This document shows positions 16,134 to 22,936 of a stretch of DNA of 26,947 bases, one piece after another. The translations under genes and the position numbers were made by a program. The notes under the pieces were generated by a model. That model searched no databases, had not been told where the DNA came from, and saw only the letters and a list, made by a program, of their open reading frames with translations. Every line of letters starts with the position of its first letter. Position 1 is the stretch's first letter. The stretch is from an uncultured bacterium (GTDB lineage Bacteria > Actinomycetota > Coriobacteriia > Coriobacteriales > Eggerthellaceae). The DNA is taken from the NCBI GenBank assembly GCA_937890835.1, contig CALADF010000050.1:1-26947 (forward strand), given 5' to 3'.

Positions 16134-17675
16134 ATGGCTAAATCTTACGATAGAGACTCTTACAGCAGCCGCGCGTCGAAGTCTTCGCGCTCGCGTCGTC
16201 GCGACTCCGGCTCTGCCCCCCGGGCGGGCGCTAACCCGCGCACCGGTGCGCAACCCGGCGCGTTTCGCAGCGCCGTGGACTCCGCGCCGTCGCATGCTTC
16301 CTCGAGCGGCGCCTACTCGCGCAGCTCGTACCGTCCCGATTACAGCAAGCAGCGAAAGCAGCGCAAGCGCCGCAAGATTCTCGTGGTCAGCCTTCTGGTG
16401 GTGCTCGTGCTCGTGCTCGGCGGCGCGGGCGCGGCGTTCGCTTACATCAGCGGCATTCAGGCGAACATGCAAGACGAGGTCTCCGACGAGATGCGCGCCA
16501 TCCTCGCCGACAGGAGCGCGCCGGGCGAGCCGTTCTACATGGTGCTCATGGGCACCGACAAATCCGAATGGCGCGACAGTCAAGCGGAGTTCGAGGGCGA
16601 TTCGTACCGCACCGACTCCATCATGCTCATGCGCGTCGATCCTCAGAATAAGAAGGTGTCGCTGGTCTCCCTGATGCGCGACACGATGGTCGACATGGGC
16701 GTCAACGGCACGCAGAAGCTCAACTCGGCGTATTCGCTCGGCGGTGCCGAGTATACGGTTCAGGTCGTGTCGGAGCTGGCGGGTGTGCCTATCTCTCACT
16801 ATGCCGAGATCGACTTCGACGGGTTCTGCGACATCGTCGACGCCCTCGGCGGCATCGAGGTGAACGTTCCCGTCGAGATCGACGACCCCGAGGCGGGCGG
16901 CTACCTCGCTGCAGGCGAGCAGACCCTCGACGGCGAGCAGGCGCTCATCTTGTGCCGCTCGCGCCACGCCTACGACAACATCGGAACGGGCAAGGGCGAT
17001 GAGTACCGCGCCGCGAACCAGCGCATGGTCATCGGCGCTATCGCGCAGAAAGTGCTCGCGTCCGATCTTCCCACGATGATGTCGACGGTCGAGGCTCTCT
17101 CGAAGCACGTCACCACCGACATGAGCGTGACGGACATCCTCGCTCTGGCGAACAACATGCGCGGTATGGACATGAGCGCCGACTTCTACACCGCGGTCAA
17201 CCCCACCACCTCGCAGATGATCGACGGCATTTGGTGGGAGGTCATGAACGAGACGGCGTGGCGCACGATGATCAGCCGCATCGACCAGGGGCTTCCTCCC
17301 GTTGAAGAGGATAAGGTCGACGAAGAGACAGGCATGGTGATGGCGTCTTCGGGCGGTGGCGCCGCCGAAGCCGCGGCAAGCTCGAGCGGCACGGTGAAGC
17401 GCTCGGGTACCGTCTCCGTTCGCAACGGCACCGAGATAACGGGCGCTGCCTCCTCGGCGCAGACGAAGATCGCCGCGCTCGGCTACACGATCGACGTCGG
17501 CAACGCCAACAGCACCGACTACGCGCAGACGATCGTCGTCTACAACACGGCCGACCAAGCCGAGCTGGCCGCCGAGATAGCCTCGGCGCTCGGGGTGGGG
17601 ACGACGGTTCAAAACACCGGCGAGTACCTGTTCGAGTCCGACTACCTGGTGGTCATCGGTTCGGACTGGCAGTAG
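16134..17675 (+). CDS. LytR-CpsA-Psr (LCP) family glycopolymer transferase
   Basis: 513-residue membrane enzyme that transfers lipid-linked secondary wall polymers to peptidoglycan. The cytoplasmic N-terminus (1-78) is Ser/Arg-rich and disordered. One membrane span lies at about 80-103. The LCP domain (about 135-350) has SYRTDSIMLMRVD, SLMRDTMV, DFDGFCDIVDALGGIEV and YRAANQRM, supplying the Asp and Arg residues that bind the polyprenyl pyrophosphate head. After a Gly/Ala/Ser linker, residues about 410-505 form a LytR_C domain (VRNGTEITGAAS..., YNTADQAELA). ATG 16134 has AGGAG 11 nt upstream. The start region carries an 8-bp tandem duplication (GGCTAAAT twice). A terminator follows. Its position after MurT-GatD fits a wall-assembly cluster. 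Confidence 0.93.
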   Translation: MAKSYDRDSYSSRASKSSRSRRRDSGSAPRAGANPRTGAQPGAFRSAVDSAPSHASSSGAYSRSSYRPDYSKQRKQRKRRKILVVSLLVVLVLVLGGAGAAFAYISGIQANMQDEVSDEMRAILADRSAPGEPFYMVLMGTDKSEWRDSQAEFEGDSYRTDSIMLMRVDPQNKKVSLVSLMRDTMVDMGVNGTQKLNSAYSLGGAEYTVQVVSELAGVPISHYAEIDFDGFCDIVDALGGIEVNVPVEIDDPEAGGYLAAGEQTLDGEQALILCRSRHAYDNIGTGKGDEYRAANQRMVIGAIAQKVLASDLPTMMSTVEALSKHVTTDMSVTDILALANNMRGMDMSADFYTAVNPTTSQMIDGIWWEVMNETAWRTMISRIDQGLPPVEEDKVDEETGMVMASSGGGAAEAAASSSGTVKRSGTVSVRNGTEITGAASSAQTKIAALGYTIDVGNANSTDYAQTIVVYNTADQAELAAEIASALGVGTTVQNTGEYLFESDYLVVIGSDWQ

Positions 17676-17694
17676 CCGCACGATGGGGCGCATG

Positions 17695-17726
17695 CGGCGC
17701 GTCGGGTTCGTCCGGCGCGCCGTTTT
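17695..17726 (+). terminator. Terminator after the LCP gene
   Basis: Stem CGGCGCG / CGCGCCG (17695-17701, 17716-17722) is followed by TTTT. An outer GCACGAT / ATCGTGC pair (17678-17684, 17732-17738) encloses it. Confidence 0.55.
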
Positions 17727-17788
17727 CGTCTATCGTGCCGGGGTTCCGCTTTGCTTTTGCGAAGCTCGCGGCAGGAAGGGTTGAGAGC

Positions 17789-18259
17789 GTGAAGATAACC
17801 GTTGTGGCGGTCGGCAAGCTGAAGGAGAAGTTCTGGAAGCAGGCGTGCGACGAGTACCTCAAGCGACTCTCGGGGTATGCGAAGGTCGCCGTGAAGGAGG
17901 TGGCCGATGTCGACCCGGCGCGTGCGGGCGGCGTGAGCGCTTCACGTGAGAAGGAAGGCGCTGCCATCTTGTCCGCCGTTCCCGCATCGGCGCACGTGAT
18001 CCTCATGGCCATCGAGGGCAAGCAGCGCTCGAGCGAGCAGTTCTCGCGCAGACTCGACGAGCTGTGTCTTGCGGGGAAAAGCGATATCGCCTTCGTCATC
18101 GGAGGCTCCGACGGGGTGGATGCGGCGGTGGCTGCGCGCGCCGATGAGACGTTCTCGTTCGGGCCGATAACGTTGCCCCACAACCTCGCGCGCGTCGTTC
18201 TGTTCGAGCAGGTGTATCGCGCCGTCAAGATCTCGCGGGGCGAGCCGTATCATAAATAA
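17789..18259 (+). CDS. rlmH: 23S rRNA pseudouridine-1915 N3-methyltransferase RlmH
   Basis: SPOUT methyltransferase of 156 residues that methylates pseudouridine 1915 in helix 69 of 23S rRNA on assembled 70S ribosomes; E. coli RlmH has 155. Hallmarks are the KITVVAVGKLKE start, IEGKQRSSEQF, the knotted SAM site VIGGSDGVD, the LPHNLARVVLFEQVYRA segment and the conserved YHK C-terminus. The GTG start at 17789 is chosen because it begins the family's first strand and has GGAAGGG eight nt upstream; an upstream in-frame ATG at 17735 lies in terminator-flanking DNA. Confidence 0.95.
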   Translation: MKITVVAVGKLKEKFWKQACDEYLKRLSGYAKVAVKEVADVDPARAGGVSASREKEGAAILSAVPASAHVILMAIEGKQRSSEQFSRRLDELCLAGKSDIAFVIGGSDGVDAAVAARADETFSFGPITLPHNLARVVLFEQVYRAVKISRGEPYHK

Positions 18260-18351
18260 CGTGCGCGGTTCCGCTTCGGCGCCGTGCCCATCGTCGGCGA
18301 GAGGGCGCTTGGTCGCTCGCCTTCGCCATGTTTGAGAAGGAGAATAACCAC

Positions 18352-19230
18352 ATGCGTTTGATCTCGTGGAACGTGAACGGGTTGCGTGCTGTCATGAAGA
18401 AGGACTTCGCGGGCATCTTCGAGGGGTTCGACGCCGATGTGTTCGCCCTGCAGGAGACGAAGCTGCAGGCGGGGCAGGTCGATCTCGATTTCGCCGGCTA
18501 CCACCAGTTTTGGAGCTACGCCGAGCGTAAAGGCTATTCGGGAACGGCGGTGTTTTGCAAGGAGCGCCCGCTGCGCGTTCTGCACGGGCTGGGCGATGAG
18601 TACCTCGATCAGGAAGGGCGCATCGTCGCCGTCGAGTTCGAGAAGTACTGGTTCGTGGACGTCTACACGCCCAACGCGCAAAATGAGTTGGCGCGCATCG
18701 ATCATCGCATGCAGTGGGACGATGCGTTCCGCGATTTCTGCAAGGGGCTCGAGGCGGGTGCGCTTCCCGCCGGCGTCCCCGTGGAGCTGCCGGCGGAAGC
18801 GGGCGGCGCGGCGGAGTTCGGCCGCGGCCATGCGGACGCGACCCTGCTGCCCCGCACGGCGGCGGGTGAGACGAGCGAGCCGAAGCCCGTGGTGATGTGC
18901 GGCGACTTCAACGTCGCCCACAACGAGATCGACCTGAAGAACCCGGGTCCCAACCGCGGAAACGCAGGTTTCTCGGACGAGGAGCGCGGGAAGTTCACCG
19001 AGCTGCTCGATGCCGGGTTCACCGACACGTTCCGTACGCTGCACCCCGACTTGACGGGCGCGTACAGCTGGTGGAGCTATCGGTTCAAGGCGCGGCAGAA
19101 CAACGCGGGATGGCGTATCGACTACTTCCTCGTGAGCGATTCCGTCGCCGCGTGCGTGGAGTCGGCGAGCATTTACAGCGAGGTCATGGGCAGCGATCAT
19201 TGCCCGGTCGGCATCGAGCTGAGTTTGTAG
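18352..19230 (+). CDS. xth: Exodeoxyribonuclease III / AP endonuclease (ExoA type) with an insertion
   Basis: DNA repair enzyme that cuts at abasic sites and removes 3' blocks. Endonuclease/exonuclease/phosphatase-fold motifs are complete: WNVNG (N7), LQETK (E35), YTPNA (Y105), GDFNVAH (D185, N187), WRIDYFL and GSDHCP (catalytic Asp-His). At 292 residues it is about 40 longer than the roughly 252-residue Bacillus ExoA; the excess lies at about residues 135-175, rich in Ala, Gly, Pro and Glu, between the Tyr loop and GDFN. ATG 18352 has AAGGAG nine nt upstream and starts exactly at the first strand; an in-frame ATG at 18328 would put the Shine-Dalgarno inside the coding part. Confidence 0.94.
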   Translation: MRLISWNVNGLRAVMKKDFAGIFEGFDADVFALQETKLQAGQVDLDFAGYHQFWSYAERKGYSGTAVFCKERPLRVLHGLGDEYLDQEGRIVAVEFEKYWFVDVYTPNAQNELARIDHRMQWDDAFRDFCKGLEAGALPAGVPVELPAEAGGAAEFGRGHADATLLPRTAAGETSEPKPVVMCGDFNVAHNEIDLKNPGPNRGNAGFSDEERGKFTELLDAGFTDTFRTLHPDLTGAYSWWSYRFKARQNNAGWRIDYFLVSDSVAACVESASIYSEVMGSDHCPVGIELSL

Positions 19231-19357
19231 GAGCGCGGTCGGGGCGGTTGCCGAAGGGGCGTTGCGAGAACGTTTGCCGAAGGCGGCGCGTCGACTATTC
19301 AGGGGAAAGATGCCCGCGCTGCGGCCGGGCGTATGCGAGCAAGGAGATCTGCTTACC

Positions 19358-19921
19358 GTGGATGCGAAAAAGATTGAGGAAGGCGTGCGGCTTATCCTGG
19401 AGGGTATTGGGGAAGATCCCGAACGCGAGGGCTTGCTCGAAACGCCCGCGCGCGTGGCGCGTATGTACGAGGAAGTATTCGCCGGCCTCACCGAGGATCC
19501 GGCGCGTCACTTCGAGACGACGTTCGACGAGCACCACGAGGAGATGGTGCTCGTGCGCGACATCCCGTTCTACTCGATGTGCGAGCATCATCTCGTGCCG
19601 TTTTTCGGGAAGGCGCATGTGGCCTACATTCCGGCAGCGGACGGGCGCGTGTGCGGGCTTTCGAAGCTCGCGCGTCTGGTGGAGGCGTTCGCGCGCCGTC
19701 CCCAGGTGCAGGAGCGCCTGACGACGCAGATCGCCGACACGCTGATCGAGCAGCTCGACCCTCAGGGGGTTATCGTGGTGATGGAGGCCGAGCACATGTG
19801 CATGAGCATGCGCGGGGTGAAGAAACCCGGCTCCAAGACCATCACCAGCGCGGTGCGCGGTGCGTTCGAGAAAAGCCAGGCCACGCGAGCCGAGGCGCTG
19901 TCGCTGATCCTGCGTTCGTAG
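19358..19921 (+). CDS. folE: GTP cyclohydrolase I
   Basis: Zinc enzyme turning GTP into 7,8-dihydroneopterin triphosphate, the first step of folate (and possibly queuosine) synthesis. The 187-residue product has the zinc ligands C75 and H78 in SMCEHHLVPFFG, C148 in EHMCMSMRG, plus GLSKLARLVE and the C-terminal RGAFEKSQ..RAE segment. Length matches typical FolE. The GTG at 19358 with AAGGAG 11 nt upstream is preferred; an ATG at 19262 in the same frame would add 32 Arg-rich residues with no similarity to the family. No other folate gene is adjacent. Confidence 0.94.
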   Translation: MDAKKIEEGVRLILEGIGEDPEREGLLETPARVARMYEEVFAGLTEDPARHFETTFDEHHEEMVLVRDIPFYSMCEHHLVPFFGKAHVAYIPAADGRVCGLSKLARLVEAFARRPQVQERLTTQIADTLIEQLDPQGVIVVMEAEHMCMSMRGVKKPGSKTITSAVRGAFEKSQATRAEALSLILRS

Positions 19922-19929
19922 GATCAGCT

Positions 19930-20037
19930 CCCTCGCGCCCGCGGGATCTCGCTTCCCCCGTATCCCGTTTCGTCCTCGTCCTCGCCAGCGCGGGGCCTCG
20001 ACCCCTCGCGCCCTGCTTCGCCCTCGCGCCCGCGGGA
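19930..20037. repeat. GC-rich direct repeats after folE
   Basis: The 17-nt CCCTCGCGCCCGCGGGA occurs at 19930-19946 and again at 20021-20037. Shorter related pieces (CCCTCGCGCCC, CTTCGCCCTCGC) lie between. No gene or terminator is evident here. Confidence 0.6.
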
Positions 20038-20081
20038 ACTCGGCCCTCGCCGCCCCGCTTCGCCATGATGCGCGTTTCAGG

Positions 20082-20110
20082 TTGGGAGAGCGGCGTCAAT
20101 CGGCTACTAT
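20082..20110 (+). promoter_or_regulatory. Probable promoter of the ACT-domain gene
   Basis: TTGGGA (20082-20087), exactly 17 bp spacer, TACTAT (20105-20110). Each hexamer matches four of six consensus bases. Transcription would begin about 27 nt before the start codon. Confidence 0.5.
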
Positions 20111-20143
20111 AGGCGAAAGCCTCCTCGAGAAAGGGTTAAGTTC

Positions 20144-20419
20144 ATGAAGTGCGTCATCTCCGTTTTAGGCAAGGATCGCAGCGGCATCGTCGCGGCGGTT
20201 GCGACGACGCTCGCCGAATGCGAAGCGAACATCGACGACATCAGCCAGACCATTCTCGGCGAGGGTTCCATCTTCTCGATGACCATGCTGGTGACGCTCG
20301 CTCCCGAGGCGTGCGATTTCAACACCGTGCAGGAGAAGCTCGAGGCCGTCGGCGAGGAGCTCGGCGTGCAGGTGATCATCCAGCGCGAGGATGTGTTCCA
20401 GTTCATGTACAAGATCTAG
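20144..20419 (+). CDS. ACT-domain protein, UPF0237 family
   Basis: 91-residue stand-alone ACT domain, a small-molecule-binding regulatory fold related to the GcvR N-terminus. It has the family opening KCVISVLGKDRSGIVAAV, followed by NIDDISQTI and FSMTMLV, and nearly the same length as other UPF0237 members. Ligand and target are unknown; amino-acid sensing is the usual guess. ATG 20144 has an AGAAAGG site upstream. It has its own promoter-like sequence and is convergent with the molybdoenzyme operon. No clear terminator lies in the 122-nt gap after it. Confidence 0.9.
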   Translation: MKCVISVLGKDRSGIVAAVATTLAECEANIDDISQTILGEGSIFSMTMLVTLAPEACDFNTVQEKLEAVGEELGVQVIIQREDVFQFMYKI

Positions 20420-20541
20420 CCGTCTTGTCGGCTGCGGCGTCCGGAGTCGGCGGCGTGCTGCCGTCATAACAAGCGAGCTGATGCCGCCGCCTGCGATGAA
20501 GCGGAGGCATGCGAGTCGAATTTGCGCCGGCGCGGGGGGAG

Positions 20542-21222
20542 CTACTCTGCGCTATCTTCGAGTTTCGGATACTTGATTTCGTCGTTCGAGATATCGAACT
20601 CCTCCATCTCGAACGTCATGAATTGCTTGAGCGTCTCGGCGATGCCCGCATAGAAACCGCCTCGGGACTTCCACGTAAGATCGTCGCAGAAAGCGTCGAC
20701 CCACGTTAGCAGGTGGTCCGTCAAGAACGCGCGCTGGACGGCGCGGTTGGACGCCAGGCCCGTTGCGTCGCATGAATCGAGAAGCTCCTGCTCCCGCTTG
20801 CACATGAGCGCCATGAACTCGAGCTCGAAGGAGATATGGTCTTCCGGCAGGTTCAGGCACTCGTCAAGCGCGAATCCGTTTGAGGCGAATACAGATTTCA
20901 CCTGAGTCCAAGACCGTTGCCTCATGATGTGCTCGGGACTGGTGTGGGGGGATTCGTAGGGAATCACGGGGTTGGAGGAGGCGTTCAAGAGCAGTTTCGC
21001 GTATTTGACGGCGTTCTCGCTGCGCACGGCTTCAACGTCGGCCCCCTTCAGGGAGGCGAGGTATTCCCCCAGAGCGCCTTCGGTGACAGGGGGATTTTGG
21101 GCAACCGCAGCCCAGAACTCCGCCGTCATCTCCCGGATCAGAGCCGAGGAGAGAAAGCGATAGGTAGATTCGCGGCTCTGGGCGACAGAGGGCTCCTGAG
21201 CGTTCATCTGGTCGTCAACCAT
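20542..21222 (-). CDS. TorD/DmsD-family molybdoenzyme chaperone
   Basis: Cytoplasmic redox-enzyme maturation protein of 226 residues that binds the Tat signal of the catalytic subunit and holds it until cofactor is inserted. All-helical sequence with YRFLSSALI near the start, the central YESPHTSPEHIMRQR segment and the PEDHISFELEFM motif typical of the family. ATG 21222 has AAAGG eight nt upstream; the in-frame ATG at 21228 is only two nt from that site. Last gene of the operon, separated from the NrfD gene by 172 nt containing a strong hairpin, so its dose may differ from the structural subunits. Confidence 0.9.
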   Translation of the reverse strand: MVDDQMNAQEPSVAQSRESTYRFLSSALIREMTAEFWAAVAQNPPVTEGALGEYLASLKGADVEAVRSENAVKYAKLLLNASSNPVIPYESPHTSPEHIMRQRSWTQVKSVFASNGFALDECLNLPEDHISFELEFMALMCKREQELLDSCDATGLASNRAVQRAFLTDHLLTWVDAFCDDLTWKSRGGFYAGIAETLKQFMTFEMEEFDISNDEIKYPKLEDSAE

Positions 21223-21334
21223 AGTCATCACCTTTCGGGCGCATCGCACGATTCCAAGTTCACGCGTGGGCGCATGGAAACCTCGAACATCGTCATCATA
21301 CTCAATCGGGCTTGCTCCAAGAGGCGTTTCGCAA

Positions 21335-21366
21335 GGAAGGCGCGCCGCAAGCGCCGCGCGCCTTCC
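21335..21366 (-). terminator. Intercistronic hairpin between the NrfD and TorD genes
   Basis: GGAAGGCGCG pairs perfectly with CGCGCCTTCC (10 bp) around a GC-rich loop. There is no T-run after it on minus, so attenuation, RNA processing or 3'-end stabilisation is as likely as termination. Confidence 0.45.
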
Positions 21367-21394
21367 CGTCTTCAGGCAAAACCCGAGCGCTCTC

Positions 21395-22330
21395 TTACAG
21401 GGGCACCCCAAGAGCGGCGCCGAAGAGCGTGGGGGCGATCATGGCGGCGGTCGCGCCCGCAGCCAGGATCACGTAGCGTAAGGTGAAGCCGCCCACCAGC
21501 GCGCAAACCGCGCCGGCGACAGACGTCGTCGGCTTCGCCTCCTTCTTCGAGATGGTGCTCGTGAGGGCTGTGACGAGCGGAGCTCCTAAACCCACGACGA
21601 TCACCAGCAGCCAGAACGGAACCGCCAAAGCGCCGTTCACGAGTTGGTCGGCGCTGAAGGCGGCGGCCACGTTGGAGCCGGAGCCCGCCATCACCACGAA
21701 CGTCACCAGCACGACGAGCTCCAACACCACCATGACGCACACGCCCTTCTCGATCCAGGGCATCAGCTCGTGGGCATCCGCCCTATCGGGGCCGACCGCC
21801 AAAATGATGACGATCAGGGCCAAGCCCGTGTCGATAGCCGAAACCAGGAACAAGACGGGCAGCAGCATGGTGTTCCACAGAGCCATTGCCGGCGCCGAGA
21901 GCAGCAGCACCGCGGCGTACAGCGCAACGCATACGGCGAGCACGGCGCCGACGATGGCAAGCGCCTTCTTGACGCCTTCGCCAACCTTCTCGTCGGCGAG
22001 TCGAGGCGTCGTCACCACTGCGTAGACCAGCCATTCTATGAAGGCGGCCAGCAGCAGCCAAGCGCCGATGGTCATCCAAGATCCGAAGTTCACGAAGCTG
22101 GTGAACAGGATCATCGCTTGGAGCGGCTTCTCGGTTTCGGCGACCAAGCACAGAAGGCCGACTGCAAGTAACACGACCGCAGCCCAGGCTCCTATGGTGC
22201 CGGTTTTCCGGAACCTGCCGGGCTTCCAAAAGCGAAGCACGGCGATGGCGAGGAACGTGCCAGCGCTGAGGCCTGCCAAGAAGAGGTATATCGCCGGAAG
22301 CCAGGTCCACACCGTTTGCATCTCAGCCAT
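21395..22330 (-). CDS. NrfD/PsrC-type membrane anchor subunit
   Basis: Integral membrane subunit of 311 residues with about eight to nine spans that passes electrons between the menaquinone pool and the ferredoxin subunit. It starts WTWLPAIYLFLAGLSAG, as NrfD proteins do, and has the conserved polar residues within spans (ETEKPLQA, EWLVYA, DTGLALI). No heme motifs are seen. ATG 22330 has GGGAGG six nt upstream; that site begins right after the TAA stop of the ferredoxin gene, so the two are tightly coupled. Confidence 0.92.
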   Translation of the reverse strand: MAEMQTVWTWLPAIYLFLAGLSAGTFLAIAVLRFWKPGRFRKTGTIGAWAAVVLLAVGLLCLVAETEKPLQAMILFTSFVNFGSWMTIGAWLLLAAFIEWLVYAVVTTPRLADEKVGEGVKKALAIVGAVLAVCVALYAAVLLLSAPAMALWNTMLLPVLFLVSAIDTGLALIVIILAVGPDRADAHELMPWIEKGVCVMVVLELVVLVTFVVMAGSGSNVAAAFSADQLVNGALAVPFWLLVIVVGLGAPLVTALTSTISKKEAKPTTSVAGAVCALVGGFTLRYVILAAGATAAMIAPTLFGAALGVPL

Positions 22331-22342
22331 TGGAAACCTCCC

Positions 22343-22921
22343 TTACTTGACCAAGTCTTCCTGCGTTAGAACCGGGGTGCGGCTGCTCATCTCGGCAGGA
22401 GTTGAGTTGGCGGAAGCCAGAGGCACGCCCAAGATGGCTGCCGCGTTCTGCTCGCTGGCAATCTGGGACAGGTCGCCCAATTCGCCGAATTGCAGAGCCT
22501 GGGTGGGGCAAGCCAGAACGCAGTGCGGGGTGTCGCCCGGGGTCACGCCGTTGCCGATGCAGCAGTCGCATTTGTCCATGCCCTCATCGGTGTATTGGGG
22601 CACGCCGAAGGGGCAGGCCATGAAGCAGTAGTGGCAGCCGATGCACTTCGACTTGTCCACTACGACGATGCCGTCCTCGGGGCGTTTGGCGATGGCGCCG
22701 GCAGGGCAGACGCTCGCGCAGCCAGGGTTGGCGCAGTGCATGCAGGACAGCGAGGTGAACTCGCGTTTCACGTTCGGGAACGTGCCGATCGTGACTTCGT
22801 GAACCCTGCGGCGGGAGACGGTTCCGGCGGGAATGCCGTTCCAGGCCTTGCAGGCAACCTCGCAAGCCCAGCACTTGATGCACTTGAAAGAATCTACATG
22901 GAAACCGTATTGCTTTGCCAT
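22343..22921 (-). CDS. Four-cluster [4Fe-4S] ferredoxin-like subunit (DmsB/PhsB type)
   Basis: 192-residue electron-transfer subunit linking the catalytic subunit to the NrfD anchor. Sixteen ligand cysteines form four groups: CIKCWACEVAC (14-24), CMHCANPGCASVCP, CIGCHYCFMACP and CDCC...CVLACP. No signal peptide is present, so it presumably leaves the cell as a passenger with the Tat-exported catalytic subunit. The C-terminal 45 or so residues after the last cluster carry no recognised motif. ATG 22921 has GGGGAGA upstream, 15 nt after the catalytic-subunit stop. Confidence 0.93.
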   Translation of the reverse strand: MAKQYGFHVDSFKCIKCWACEVACKAWNGIPAGTVSRRRVHEVTIGTFPNVKREFTSLSCMHCANPGCASVCPAGAIAKRPEDGIVVVDKSKCIGCHYCFMACPFGVPQYTDEGMDKCDCCIGNGVTPGDTPHCVLACPTQALQFGELGDLSQIASEQNAAAILGVPLASANSTPAEMSSRTPVLTQEDLVK

Positions 22922-22936
22922 GATCTATCTCCCCTT

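Noticed and set aside
19262..19357. N-terminal extension of FolE from ATG 19262
   Set aside because: The 32 added residues are Arg-rich with no family similarity, and a good AAGGAG lies before the GTG at 19358.
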